Positions 44,039 through 53,147 of a stretch of 64,000 bases of DNA are shown here, piece by piece. The stretch is from Solirubrobacterales bacterium (GTDB lineage Bacteria > Actinomycetota > Thermoleophilia > Solirubrobacterales > Solirubrobacteraceae). The stretch covers positions 1 to 64,000 of the forward strand of contig DAHUYQ010000036.1 of assembly GCA_027315115.1 (NCBI GenBank), in the 5' to 3' direction. Under the pieces are notes generated by a model that saw nothing but the letters and a program-made list of their open reading frames with translations, was not told the origin of the DNA and did not search any database. The first letter of the stretch is position 1. Each line of letters begins with the position of its first letter. Position numbers and translations under genes: made by a program.

Positions 44039-45613
44039 ATGACCGAGCCCGCGAGCGCCTCCGAGGATCTGCGCGCCTCCGAGGATCTGCACGCCTCCGA
44101 GGATCTGCGCGCCGCCGCGATCGAGGGCGTGCGCTGGTCCTCGGTCGCGCGACCCGCCACGGAGGTGGTGCTGCTGGCGGCGATGATCGCGCTCGCGCGG
44201 TTGATCGAGCCCGCCGAATTCGGCCGCTACGCGATCGCGCTGATCGCCCAGGAACTGGCGGCCGTGATCGCCGCGGAAGGCGTCGGCGCCGCGCTGGTGC
44301 AGCGGGCGGAGTGCCGTCGCGCGCACCTTCAGGCAGGGATGGCGCTCTCGCTGCTGATCGGCTGCGGGCTGACGGGCGCGGTGGTGCTGCTGGCGGGGGT
44401 CGCCGTGACGCCGGTCTTCGGCGCGCGCACGGCGGAGCTTGTGCGGCTGATGGCGCCGCTGTGCCTGATCTCGGGACTGGGAACGGTCTCGATCGCGATG
44501 TTGAGACGGCGGATGCGCTTTCGCCGGCTCAGCGAGATCGAACTGCTCAGCGCGGTGGGGCGCGTGGCCGTCTCGGTCACGCTCGCGCTGGGCGGGCTGG
44601 GCGGCGCCTCGCTCGTGCTTGGCTCGCTCGCGGGCGGCGCGATCATCACGGCCGTCGCATGGGCCAGCGCGCCGCCGCCGCTGCCGCGGCTGCGCCGGCG
44701 TGAGAGCCGGGAGCTGCTGCGCTTCGGAACGCCGGCCGCGCTTGCAGGGGTGAGCTGGGTCGGCTTCCGCAACAGCGACTACGCGATCGTCGGCGCGCGT
44801 CTGGGAGCGCTGGCGGCCGGCCTCTACTTCCGCGCCTACACGCTGGCGATCGACTATCAGAAGAAGGTCAGCGTCGTGATGAGCCAGGTCGGCTTCCCGC
44901 TGCTCTCCCGCGCGCAGGGCAGCGACGCGATCGCGGGGATGCGCCGCCAGATGGTGCGGCTGCTGACGCTGACGCTGTTCCCGGCGCTGTGTCTGCTGAC
45001 GCTCTCCTGCCCGCTGCTGGTCCCGTTCCTGTTCGGCCCGCGCTGGGACGGGATGATCGTGCCGGCCCAGGTGCTCGCCCTCGGCGGCGCCGCGACGCTG
45101 GTGATCGACGCCGCCGGCACGACCCTGATGGCGGCCGGGCGCACGCGCGCGATCCTGGCCTTCGGGGTGGGGCACTGGCTTCTCTACGCGCTCACCGCGC
45201 TGCTGGTGGCGCCGCTGGGCATCACCGCGGTGGCGATCGACGCCGCGGTCGTGCACACGCTCTTCACTGCGATCGCCTACGCGCTGATGCAGCGGGGGCA
45301 GGCGGAGGGCCCGCTGCGCTGCCTCTGGCGCGACGTGGCGCCGGCGAGCGTCTCCTGTCTGGGCCTCGGCGCGCTCGGGCTGCCTGCGAGCCTCGCCCTG
45401 CAGGCGGCGGGGACGCCCGCGCTGCTGGCGCTGCCCGCGATCGCCCTGGCAGCCGGCGCCGGCTACCTGGCGGCGCTGCGCCTCTGCTTTCCGAGCGTCG
45501 CGCGCTGGCTGCTGGCCACCGTGGAGCGCACCGTCCCGGAGCGGCGCGGCCTGCGCTGGGCCAAGCAGCGGCTCGCGGTGGCGGCCGCGGCCGACGCCCG
45601 GTCAGCCGCCTGA
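44039..45613 (+). CDS. Wzx-type polysaccharide flippase (MOP superfamily)
   Basis: An integral membrane protein (524 aa) with about 12-14 hydrophobic segments that would flip lipid-linked repeat units. Family features: VRWSSVARPATEVVLLAAMI at the first helix, RLIEPAEFGRYAIALIA, SVVMSQVGFPLLSRAQG and FPALCLLTLSCPLLVPFLFGPRW. The N-terminal 25 residues are a tandem repeat ASEDLR/H encoded by an 18-bp unit. ATG 44039 is preferred; GTG 44027 and 44036 are alternatives. Transcribed opposite to the surrounding operons. Confidence 0.87.
   Translation: MTEPASASEDLRASEDLHASEDLRAAAIEGVRWSSVARPATEVVLLAAMIALARLIEPAEFGRYAIALIAQELAAVIAAEGVGAALVQRAECRRAHLQAGMALSLLIGCGLTGAVVLLAGVAVTPVFGARTAELVRLMAPLCLISGLGTVSIAMLRRRMRFRRLSEIELLSAVGRVAVSVTLALGGLGGASLVLGSLAGGAIITAVAWASAPPPLPRLRRRESRELLRFGTPAALAGVSWVGFRNSDYAIVGARLGALAAGLYFRAYTLAIDYQKKVSVVMSQVGFPLLSRAQGSDAIAGMRRQMVRLLTLTLFPALCLLTLSCPLLVPFLFGPRWDGMIVPAQVLALGGAATLVIDAAGTTLMAAGRTRAILAFGVGHWLLYALTALLVAPLGITAVAIDAAVVHTLFTAIAYALMQRGQAEGPLRCLWRDVAPASVSCLGLGALGLPASLALQAAGTPALLALPAIALAAGAGYLAALRLCFPSVARWLLATVERTVPERRGLRWAKQRLAVAAAADARSAA
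44057..44110 (+). repeat. Three 18-bp in-frame repeats at the flippase N-terminus
   Basis: Units 44057-44074, 44075-44092 and 44093-44110, consensus GCCTCCGAGGATCTGCGC, code for ASEDLR, ASEDLH and ASEDLR. One base differs between units. Confidence 0.9.
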
Positions 45614-45635
45614 TGCTCGGATCGCGGTCCGAGCA
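45614..45635 (+). terminator. Hairpin between convergent flippase and oxidoreductase genes
   Basis: TGCTCGGA (45614-45621), loop TCGCGG, TCCGAGCA (45628-45635), directly after the flippase stop. A 12-bp direct repeat GGCGCCGGTCAG (45638-45649 and 45664-45675) follows. There is no T-run; probably a bidirectional boundary. Confidence 0.45.
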
Positions 45636-45669
45636 GCGGCGCCGGTCAGCGCTCCAGCGCCGGCGCCGG

Positions 45670-46863
45670 TCAGGCGGCCCGCCGGAGCTCATGCTCCGGC
45701 GCGACCGGGCGGGGCACGCCGCGCTCGCGCATCGAGCGCGCGGCGCTCTCCATGACCGAGACGATCTGGAGCCCCAGTGCGACGTTGGACCGTGGCTGCT
45801 CTCCGGTGCGGATCGCATGCGCGAAGTCGGCGAGCTCCAAGCCGAGCGGCTCGGCGGAGGCGACGCGCGGGATCACGATGTCGCCGCTGCGATAGATGAG
45901 CTGGTGCTCGCCGAAGCTGGTGGGCGCCTGGATGTCCAGGCCGCGGTCGTAGACGCGCACCGGCTCGTCGGCGGCGGTGTCGTCGTACTGCACCATCAGC
46001 TTGCTGCCGACCACGATCATCTGACGCACCTTCCGCGGCGCCAGCCAGGAGATCTGCACGTTGGCGGTCGCGCCGCCCTCGAAGGACAGCGTAAGGAACG
46101 CCGTCTCCGGGACCCCGCGCTGCAGGACGCTGCGGCCGCTGGCCGCCACCTCGACCACCGGCCGGTCCAGCCAGTAGAGCAGGATCGACAGGTCGTGGGG
46201 CGCGAGATCGCAGACCACCCCGTCGGCCTGGTACTTGCCGAGATTCATGCGCGAGGAGGTCACGAAGTGCACATCGCCGACCTCGCCCTGGCTGATCAGG
46301 TCCCGCACGGCGTTGACCGCCGGGCTGTAGATGAAGGTGTGGCCCGGCATCAGCACGAGCTCCCGCTCCTGTGCCAGAGCGGCGAGCTCGCGGGCATGCG
46401 CCATGCTCGTGGCCAGCGGCTTCTCTACCAGCACGTGCTTGCCGGCCTGCAGCGCGGCGCGCGCCAGCGCGTAGTGGCTCTGCGGAGGCGTGGCGATCAC
46501 CACCGCCTCGATCGCACGGTCGCGCAGCGCCTCCGCCAGGTCCGCGACCGCCCGCGCATGCGGGAAGCGGCGCGAGAACGCCTGACGCTGGGTCGCGTCG
46601 CGGTCGCAGAGGCACTTGAAGGTGAACTCGGCGCGTTCGTCGAGGTTGCGGGCGAGGTTGGGGCCCCAGTAGCCGTAGCCGACGACGGCGGCTCCGATGC
46701 CGCGCGTCGCCGTCGCAGGCGCGCTCTGGCGCCGCAACTGAGCGACAGCCGGAGCCGGCTCGCTCGTGACCGCGAGATCTGTCTCGGCGGCGAGATCTGT
46801 CTCGGCGGTGAGATCCGGCTTGGGGGCGGGATCCGGCTTGGCTCCTGTCCAGTCGAGGCTCAT
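45670..46863 (-). CDS. Gfo/Idh/MocA family sugar oxidoreductase
   Basis: An NAD(P)-dependent dehydrogenase of nucleotide sugars (397 aa). Rossmann motif GIGAAVVGYGYWGPNLARNL, the conserved GKHVLVEKPLATSMAHA with catalytic Lys, and MPGHTFIYSPAVNAVRDLI, VCDLAPHDLSILLYWL. This pattern resembles WlbA/WbpB-like 3-dehydrogenases that act before an aminotransferase in diamino-sugar acid pathways. It follows a DegT aminotransferase with ATGA overlap, which supports that pairing. The first 40 residues are repeats (PDLTAETDLAAETDLA) and are not conserved. Confidence 0.87.
   Translation of the reverse strand: MSLDWTGAKPDPAPKPDLTAETDLAAETDLAVTSEPAPAVAQLRRQSAPATATRGIGAAVVGYGYWGPNLARNLDERAEFTFKCLCDRDATQRQAFSRRFPHARAVADLAEALRDRAIEAVVIATPPQSHYALARAALQAGKHVLVEKPLATSMAHARELAALAQERELVLMPGHTFIYSPAVNAVRDLISQGEVGDVHFVTSSRMNLGKYQADGVVCDLAPHDLSILLYWLDRPVVEVAASGRSVLQRGVPETAFLTLSFEGGATANVQISWLAPRKVRQMIVVGSKLMVQYDDTAADEPVRVYDRGLDIQAPTSFGEHQLIYRSGDIVIPRVASAEPLGLELADFAHAIRTGEQPRSNVALGLQIVSVMESAARSMRERGVPRPVAPEHELRRAA
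46772..46843 (-). repeat. Four 18-bp repeats at the oxidoreductase N-terminus
   Basis: Units 46772-46789, 46790-46807, 46808-46825 and 46826-46843. The first two are identical (GCGAGATCTGTCTCGGCG); the last two are diverged and carry GATCCG in place of GATCTG. They code for six-residue units of the type AETDLA/PKPDLT. Confidence 0.85.
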
Positions 46864-48032
46864 CCTGCAAGATCAACGTCCGCGGGCGCCGGGGCTTTCG
46901 CGAATGCGAGAGCGGCCTGTGCCACCTGGCGAAGCTCTTCGTCGGTCATCCCGGGAAACAGCGGAAGCGAACAGATCTGCTCTGCGAGCATCTCGCTCAC
47001 GGGCAGGCTTCCTGCGGGCAGGCCGAGATGGGCGTATGCCTCGGTCAGGTGAATCGGTGTCGGATAGTGAATCGCCGAGGCGACGCCGCGGCCGGCCAGG
47101 TGAGCGCGGAGCGCGTCGCGCTGCGCGCAGCGCACCACGAACAGGTGATAGACGTGGTCGGCGATGCGCTCCGGGCCGGTCGCAGGCAGGTCGATCGCCT
47201 CGCCGTCGCAAAGCCGCCGCCGCAGCGCGGCACCAAGCTCGCGGCGCCGCCGGTTCCAGGTGTCCAGACGCCTGAGCTTGCGGCGCAGCACTGCGGCCTG
47301 CAGCGCGTCCAGGCGCGCGGTCGCTCCCACCACCCTGTGCCGGTAGCGCGGTCGCTCTCCATGCGCGCGCAGAAGTCGCACGCGCTCGGCCAGGCGCGGG
47401 GAGGAGGTCACGACCGCGCCTGCGTCGCCCCATGCGCCGAGGTTCTTGGTGGGATAGAAGCTGAAGCAGCCGATCTGCCCCAGCGAGCCGACCCGCGCGC
47501 CGTGGTGACGCGCGCCGTGAGCTTGGCAGGCATCCTCGACCACGTGGATGCCCGCTTCGCGCGCCAGCTCCACTATCGGACCCATCTCGACGGTCGCCCC
47601 GAAGAGGTGCACGGGGATCACGCACCGCACGCGCGGCGTGAGGGCGGCGGCGACGATCTCGGCGTCGATCAGGTGGGTGTCGGGGTCAACGTCCACCAGC
47701 AGCGGCGTGGCGCCGGCCGCGCTCACCGCCTCCGCGGTGGCGATGAAGGAGTTGGTGGGCACGATCACCTGGTCGCCGGGGCCGACCTCCAGCGCGCGCA
47801 GCGCGAGCTCCAGCGCCGAGGTGCCGGATGCCACACCGACGGCGAAATCGGTCTCGCAGTAGGCGGCGAGCTCGCGCTCGAGCTCCTCGACCTGATCGCC
47901 GAGCGTGAACGCGCCGCGCTCGGCGACCTGCCGCACAGCGCCCATCAGCTCCTCTAGCAGCTCTGGATCGTCGAAGTCCAAGCGCGCGAAGGGCACGCGC
48001 ACGCCTGTGGACTGCGCCTCCGCGCTCAGCAT
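46860..48032 (-). CDS. DegT/DnrJ/EryC1/StrS family sugar aminotransferase
   Basis: A second PLP sugar aminotransferase (390 aa), distinct from 41218-42393. Motifs: VPFARLDFDDPELLEELMGAV, YCETDFAVGVASGTSALELAL, GDQVIVPTNSFIATAEAV, VEDACQAHGARHHG and the PLP lysine in CFSFYPTKNLGAWGDAG; HLFVVRCAQRDAL near the C-terminus. The SFYPTKNLGA form is typical of WbpE/VioA-like 3- or 4-aminotransferases. It is in one operon between the ECF sigma factor (7-nt overlap) and the oxidoreductase (4-nt overlap). Confidence 0.88.
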   Translation of the reverse strand: MLSAEAQSTGVRVPFARLDFDDPELLEELMGAVRQVAERGAFTLGDQVEELERELAAYCETDFAVGVASGTSALELALRALEVGPGDQVIVPTNSFIATAEAVSAAGATPLLVDVDPDTHLIDAEIVAAALTPRVRCVIPVHLFGATVEMGPIVELAREAGIHVVEDACQAHGARHHGARVGSLGQIGCFSFYPTKNLGAWGDAGAVVTSSPRLAERVRLLRAHGERPRYRHRVVGATARLDALQAAVLRRKLRRLDTWNRRRRELGAALRRRLCDGEAIDLPATGPERIADHVYHLFVVRCAQRDALRAHLAGRGVASAIHYPTPIHLTEAYAHLGLPAGSLPVSEMLAEQICSLPLFPGMTDEELRQVAQAALAFAKAPAPADVDLAG

Positions 48033-48664
48033 GCGCTGCCGACGCCGGTCACGGGCGCCCAGCCGAGTTGGGTGAGCTCTCTCTGCAACGCCCGCCGGCC
48101 GCGGTGGTGCAGACCGTGGATCGAGCTCTCCGATCGGCCGAGCCGCTGCGCGATCTCAGGCGGCGAGAGCCCGACCAGATGGCGCATCACCACGACCTCG
48201 CGCTGCTCGGCGGGCAGCGCGTCCAGTGCGGCGCGCAGGTCGCGCGCCTGCTCGTGACGTCGATGATCGTCCGCTTCGTCGCCGGCGAACACCTCTTCGG
48301 TCGGCGTGGCCCGCCGTCTGCGCAGATTGTCCAGCGCCGCGTTGCGAGCCAGACGCAGCAGCCAGCCGGAGAACGGCACGCCGCAGTCCTCGTACTTGAC
48401 GATCACGGTGATCAGCTTCATGAAGACCTGCTGGGTTATGTCCTCCGCCTCGGCGGGATCGCGCACGATGCTGCACACGTAGCCGTAGACGTTGTCGCAG
48501 TAGCGCAGATAGAGGAAGCGCAGCGCCTCGCGGTCGCCCTGCTTGGCGCGTGCCACCGCCAGCGCCACCTCTCGTGTGCTCTGCACGGACTCCTGGAGGC
48601 CCGTGCGACCGCGAAAGCCGACGTGAGCCTGTTGGCTGTTGAGGCTGCGGGGCATTCCCTCCAT
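48026..48664 (-). CDS. ECF-type RNA polymerase sigma factor
   Basis: A two-domain sigma-70 family factor (212 aa). Region 2: LRYCDNVYGYVCSIVRDPAEAEDITQQVFMKLI and FSGWLLRLARNAALDNLRRRR. Region 4: LPAEQREVVVMRHLVGLSPPEIAQRLGRSESSIHGLHHRGRRALQREL. No anti-sigma gene is next to it; instead it heads an operon with the aminotransferase and oxidoreductase. ATG 48664 is chosen; ATG 48655 has GGAGGG only 1 nt upstream. It may couple an envelope signal to polysaccharide production; this is inference. Confidence 0.85.
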   Translation of the reverse strand: MEGMPRSLNSQQAHVGFRGRTGLQESVQSTREVALAVARAKQGDREALRFLYLRYCDNVYGYVCSIVRDPAEAEDITQQVFMKLITVIVKYEDCGVPFSGWLLRLARNAALDNLRRRRATPTEEVFAGDEADDHRRHEQARDLRAALDALPAEQREVVVMRHLVGLSPPEIAQRLGRSESSIHGLHHRGRRALQRELTQLGWAPVTGVGSAC

Positions 48665-48834
48665 CGCTTTCTGATTGGCGTGTCCGCGTAAGGCGGCGGG
48701 TCGGCAGCGATGATGTGCCTGCCCACGCCGCCGCGCAATGGGTTGGCCTGCGCGATCGGCGCTCACCATCTGAACGCCCGTCCCGGCCCGTGATGGCCGC
48801 GGCGGCGTTCATGCGCGCTCGCGCGCCGCGCGGG

Positions 48835-49587
<753 letters not shown>

Positions 49588-49591
49588 CCAG

Positions 49592-50161
49592 ATGGCCTCT
49601 GAAATGATCGATGCGCTGCTGGAGGACGCCGCCGACCGCATGGCCAAGGCGGTCCACAGCGCGCAGCATGAGTTCGGCACCGTCCGCACGGGGCGCGCGA
49701 GCTCGGCGCTGCTGGATCGCATCACCGTCGACTACTACGGCGCGCAGACCCCGCTGAGCCAGCTCTCGACGATCTCCGCGCCGGAGGCGCGCCTGATCAC
49801 CGTGCAGCCGTACGACAAGTCCTCGATCAAGGCGATCGAGAAGGCGATCAACGAGTCCGACGTCGGCCTGACTCCCTCCAATGACGGCAACCTCGTGCGC
49901 CTCGTGGTGCCCGAGCTGACCGAAGAGCGCCGCCGCGAGCTCGTGAAGGTGGTGCGCCATCTGGCAGAGGAGGGGCGCGTGGCGATCCGCAACGTGCGGC
50001 GCGACGTGATGAGCGACCTGCGCGAGCTGAAGTCCGAAGGCCAGGCCGGCTCCGACGACGAGCACCGCGCCGAGGTGGAGCTGCAGAAGCTCACCGACGC
50101 GAAGGTCGGGGAGCTCGACAAGATGCTGGCGGCCAAGGAGCAGGAGATCCTCGAGGTGTGA
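49592..50161 (+). CDS. frr: Ribosome recycling factor
   Basis: Splits post-termination ribosomes with EF-G. 189 aa, with VRTGRASSALLDRITVDYYG, PLSQLSTISAPEARLITVQPYD, IEKAINESDVGLTPSNDGNLVRL and PELTEERRRELVKVVRHLAEEGRVAIRNVRRD. The start ATG follows a GAGGAGGAG Shine-Dalgarno contained in the pyrH end. The stop overlaps uppS by one base. Confidence 0.96.
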   Translation: MASEMIDALLEDAADRMAKAVHSAQHEFGTVRTGRASSALLDRITVDYYGAQTPLSQLSTISAPEARLITVQPYDKSSIKAIEKAINESDVGLTPSNDGNLVRLVVPELTEERRRELVKVVRHLAEEGRVAIRNVRRDVMSDLRELKSEGQAGSDDEHRAEVELQKLTDAKVGELDKMLAAKEQEILEV

Positions 50162-50919
50162 TGGGCGCCGCGGAAGGGCCGCAAGGGCCGGAGCCGCGCC
50201 CGTCGCGCTCATCCGCCGCGCCCGCCGAGGAGCTGCCGAGCGAGCCTGAGCTCTTCGGGCTCGCCAGGTACGTGGCGATCATCACCGACGGCAACGGCCG
50301 TTGGGCGAAGGCGCGCGGCCTGCCCGTCAACGCCGGCCACGACGCGGGCGCGGACACGGTCAAGGCGCGGCTGCGGGACGCGGTCCAGCTCGGGATCAAG
50401 GAGCTGACCGTCTACTCGTTCTCGACCGAGAACTGGTCGCGCCCGCCGGAGGAGGTCGCGGGCCTGATGGAGATGCTCTCCAGGCGAATCGCCGGGGAGA
50501 CCCCCGAGCTGCACGAGGAGGGCGTGCGGATGCGCTTCATCGGCCGCCGCGAGGGCGTCTCCGCCGAGCTGCAGAGGCAGATGGACACGGCTGAGCAGAT
50601 GACCGACGCCAACACGCGGATCACCCTGTTCGTGGCGTTCAACTACGGCGGCCGAGCCGAGATCGTCGACGCCGCCCGCCGCTTCACCGGCGCCACCGAG
50701 GAGGAGTTCCGCGCCTGCCTCTACGCGCCCGAGATGCACGACCCCGATCTGGTGATCCGTACCAGTGGCGAGCGCCGGCTCTCCAACTACCTGCTCTGGC
50801 AGTCCGCCTACTCGGAGCTCGTCTTTAGAGACGAGCTCTGGCCGGACTTCACCCGACAGAGCCTGCAGGAGTCCCTGGCGGAGTTCGGGGAGCGACAGCG
50901 CAGGTTCGGGGGACGTTGA
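50161..50919 (+). CDS. uppS: Isoprenyl transferase (undecaprenyl diphosphate synthase family)
   Basis: A cis-prenyltransferase making the polyprenyl carrier for peptidoglycan and for the exopolysaccharide in this window. Catalytic segment YVAIITDGNGRWAKARGL (the family Met before Asp is Thr), AGADTVKARL, LTVYSFSTENWSRP, and C-terminal DLVIRTSGERRLSNYLLWQ and YSELVFRDELWPDF. An N-terminal tail of about 35 residues is Pro/Ser-rich. ATG 50161 overlaps the frr stop (TGATG). Confidence 0.93.
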   Translation: MGAAEGPQGPEPRPSRSSAAPAEELPSEPELFGLARYVAIITDGNGRWAKARGLPVNAGHDAGADTVKARLRDAVQLGIKELTVYSFSTENWSRPPEEVAGLMEMLSRRIAGETPELHEEGVRMRFIGRREGVSAELQRQMDTAEQMTDANTRITLFVAFNYGGRAEIVDAARRFTGATEEEFRACLYAPEMHDPDLVIRTSGERRLSNYLLWQSAYSELVFRDELWPDFTRQSLQESLAEFGERQRRFGGR

Positions 50920-50959
50920 GCGCGTGGGCAGCCGAGGCGGGACCGGAGGAGCGCGAGGC

Positions 50960-51853
50960 GTGAGAGGCTCCGGCGGCGGTCACGCCAGGCGCATGAGCGG
51001 ACGCGCGAGACCTCGGCGCTCACGCGAAGAGCACGAGGAGCAGCAGCCGCGGGAGCCTCGGGAGCGGGGCCGCTCGGAGCTGGCGGCGCGCGTGCTGGCC
51101 GCTGTGCCGGCGATCGCGCTGGCGCTGTTCCTGGTGATCGAGGGCGGGCTGGTCCTGACCGCGGGCCTGTTGGTGCTCGGCGGCATCTGCATGCACGAGC
51201 TCTTCTCGATGTACGAGCGCGCGCACCCGGTCCGCCTGGCCGGCCTGATCGGACTGGCGGGCATGCTGCTGGCCGCCCAGTACGGCGGGCCGCGCTACGT
51301 GCTGCTGGCGGCCGTCGCGAGCACCCCGATCCTCTTCCTGCTGGCGGTGCGCCAGCCGCGCACGGGCACCGCCGGCATCGCGATCACCATGCTGGCGCTC
51401 TGGTGGATCGGCTTCGGGTTCGCCCACGCTGTGATGCTGCGCGGCCTGCCCCACGGCATCGGCGTGGTGATCGACGTGCTGGTCGGCACCTTCGTGGGCG
51501 ACACCGGCGCCTACTTCGGCGGCCGCCTGTTCGGCCGGCGGCCGCTGGCGCCCGAGATCTCGCCGAACAAGACCGTCGAGGGGCTCGTGATCGGCATGAT
51601 CTGCGCCGTGGCCTCGGTGTGGCTCGCGAGCCGCTACCAGAACTGGATGCCGGTCTCCCACGCGGTGGTGCTCGGCGTCGGCGTGGCGGTGCTCGGCCCG
51701 ATCGGCGATCTCTTCGAGTCCTACGTCAAGCGCCAGGCCGGCACCAAGGACGCCGGAAAGCTCTTCGGCGCCCACGGCGGCGCGCTCGACCGCCTCGACG
51801 CGGTGCTCTTCACCGCTGTCGTGGCGTACTACATCTGGTCGGCGTACACGTGA
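50960..51853 (+). CDS. cdsA: Phosphatidate cytidylyltransferase
   Basis: Makes CDP-diacylglycerol for phospholipid synthesis; integral membrane. The CDS signature is complete: SYVKRQAGTKDAGKLFGAHGGALDRLD. About seven hydrophobic segments, preceded by a charged N-terminus (about 45 residues, Arg/Glu-rich). GTG 50960 is chosen for its GGAGGAG Shine-Dalgarno at 8 nt; ATG 50993 is an alternative. 297 aa. Confidence 0.93.
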   Translation: MRGSGGGHARRMSGRARPRRSREEHEEQQPREPRERGRSELAARVLAAVPAIALALFLVIEGGLVLTAGLLVLGGICMHELFSMYERAHPVRLAGLIGLAGMLLAAQYGGPRYVLLAAVASTPILFLLAVRQPRTGTAGIAITMLALWWIGFGFAHAVMLRGLPHGIGVVIDVLVGTFVGDTGAYFGGRLFGRRPLAPEISPNKTVEGLVIGMICAVASVWLASRYQNWMPVSHAVVLGVGVAVLGPIGDLFESYVKRQAGTKDAGKLFGAHGGALDRLDAVLFTAVVAYYIWSAYT

Positions 51854-51915
51854 GCCTGCCACGGCGCCGCGGTGCCGGCGCAGGCGTGCTCGCGGCAGCG
51901 ACGCCGGCCGCGGGC

Positions 51916-51921
51916 TAGGCT
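51916..51921 (+). promoter_or_regulatory. -10 hexamer TAGGCT before dxr
   Basis: TAGGCT stands 8 nt before the dxr ATG, with no Shine-Dalgarno between. It would yield a leaderless or 1-2 nt leader transcript. Confidence 0.35.
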
Positions 51922-51929
51922 GGGCGGCA

Positions 51930-53087
51930 ATGAGTCAGCGCAGAGGACTTCTGATACTCGGGTCGACCGGCTCGATCGGAACCCAAGCCTTGGAGGTGGT
52001 GCGGCACACCGGCGAGTTCGAGATCCTCGGCCTCTCCGCCGAGCGCTCCTGGCAGACCCTTGTCGAGCAGGCCGTCGAGCATGGCGTGCGCCGCATCGCG
52101 CTCGCCGACGCCGATGCCGCGGCGCGCGCCGCCGAGGCATGGACCGACGGCGAGGTGCTCAGCGGAGCCGAGGGACTGGTCAGGCTCGTCGTGGAGTCGC
52201 AGGCCGACCTCGTGCTCAACGCGCTGGTCGGCTCGGCGGGACTCGGACCGACGATCGCCACGCTCGGCGAGGGCATCGAGCTGGCGCTCGCCAACAAGGA
52301 GTCGCTGGTCGTCGGCGGCGAGCTCGTCACCGCGCTGGCGGAAGCGACCGGCGCCGCGATCGTGCCGGTGGACTCCGAGCATGCGGCGCTGCATCAGCTT
52401 CTCAGTGGCCGGGCACCCGGCTCCGTGCGGCGGCTCACGATCACTGCCAGCGGCGGGCCGTTCCGCGGCATGAGCCGCGAGCAGCTTCGCGACGTGAGTG
52501 TCGAGCAGGCGCTCGCCCACCCGACCTGGTCGATGGGCGGCAAGATCACGATCGACTCGGCGACGCTGATGAACAAGGGGCTGGAGGTGATGGAGGCCCA
52601 TCACCTCTTCGGCACGCCGTATGAGGACATCGACGTCGTCGTTCACCCGCAGTCGCTGATCCACGGCCTGGTGCAGCTCGCCGACGGGGCGATGCTCGCC
52701 CACGTCGGCCCGCACGACATGCGAATCGCGATCTCCTACGCCCTGCACCACGGCGAGAGCGTGGACCTGCCGATCGAGCCGGTGGACCTCACCGCCGCCG
52801 GCACGCTCAGCTTCGAGCCGGTGGACCTGGAGACCTTCCCCTGCCTGCGCCTGGCGCGCGAAGCGGCGCTCGCCGGAGGCACCGCTCCCTGCATCCTCAA
52901 CGCCGCCAACGAGGTCGCCGTCCATGCGTTCCTGAGCTCGCGGATCCCCTTCGACGGCATCCCGGCCGTGATCGACCACGCGCTGCAGAGCCTGGGGTCC
53001 GCGCAGGTGCGCTCGTTCGACTCGCTGTACGAGGCGGACCGGCTCGCCAGAGCGGCCGCGGAGGAGGCCGTCGGGGCGCGGGCCTGA
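51930..53087 (+). CDS. dxr: 1-deoxy-D-xylulose 5-phosphate reductoisomerase
   Basis: Second step of the MEP isoprenoid pathway (DXP to MEP, NADPH). NADPH motif LLILGSTGSIGTQAL, LANKESLVVGG, metal/substrate residues in PVDSEHAALHQLL, TASGGPFRGMSR, and GKITIDSATLMNKGLEVMEAHHLFG. 385 aa. In actinobacteria it typically sits with rseP and ispG, as here, but ispG is displaced by about 4 kb. Confidence 0.95.
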   Translation: MSQRRGLLILGSTGSIGTQALEVVRHTGEFEILGLSAERSWQTLVEQAVEHGVRRIALADADAAARAAEAWTDGEVLSGAEGLVRLVVESQADLVLNALVGSAGLGPTIATLGEGIELALANKESLVVGGELVTALAEATGAAIVPVDSEHAALHQLLSGRAPGSVRRLTITASGGPFRGMSREQLRDVSVEQALAHPTWSMGGKITIDSATLMNKGLEVMEAHHLFGTPYEDIDVVVHPQSLIHGLVQLADGAMLAHVGPHDMRIAISYALHHGESVDLPIEPVDLTAAGTLSFEPVDLETFPCLRLAREAALAGGTAPCILNAANEVAVHAFLSSRIPFDGIPAVIDHALQSLGSAQVRSFDSLYEADRLARAAAEEAVGARA

Positions 53088-53122
53088 TCTGCGGCTCCGC
53101 GCGCCTGATCTGCGGCTCCGCG
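53082..53122 (+). repeat. 21-bp tandem duplication across the dxr stop
   Basis: GCCTGATCTGCGGCTCCGCG occurs at 53082-53101 and 53103-53122 (period 21). The first copy contains the dxr stop. It fills most of the 60-nt dxr-rseP gap. Confidence 0.85.
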
Positions 53123-53147
53123 GGCCGCCGCCTGCGAGACTGATCGC

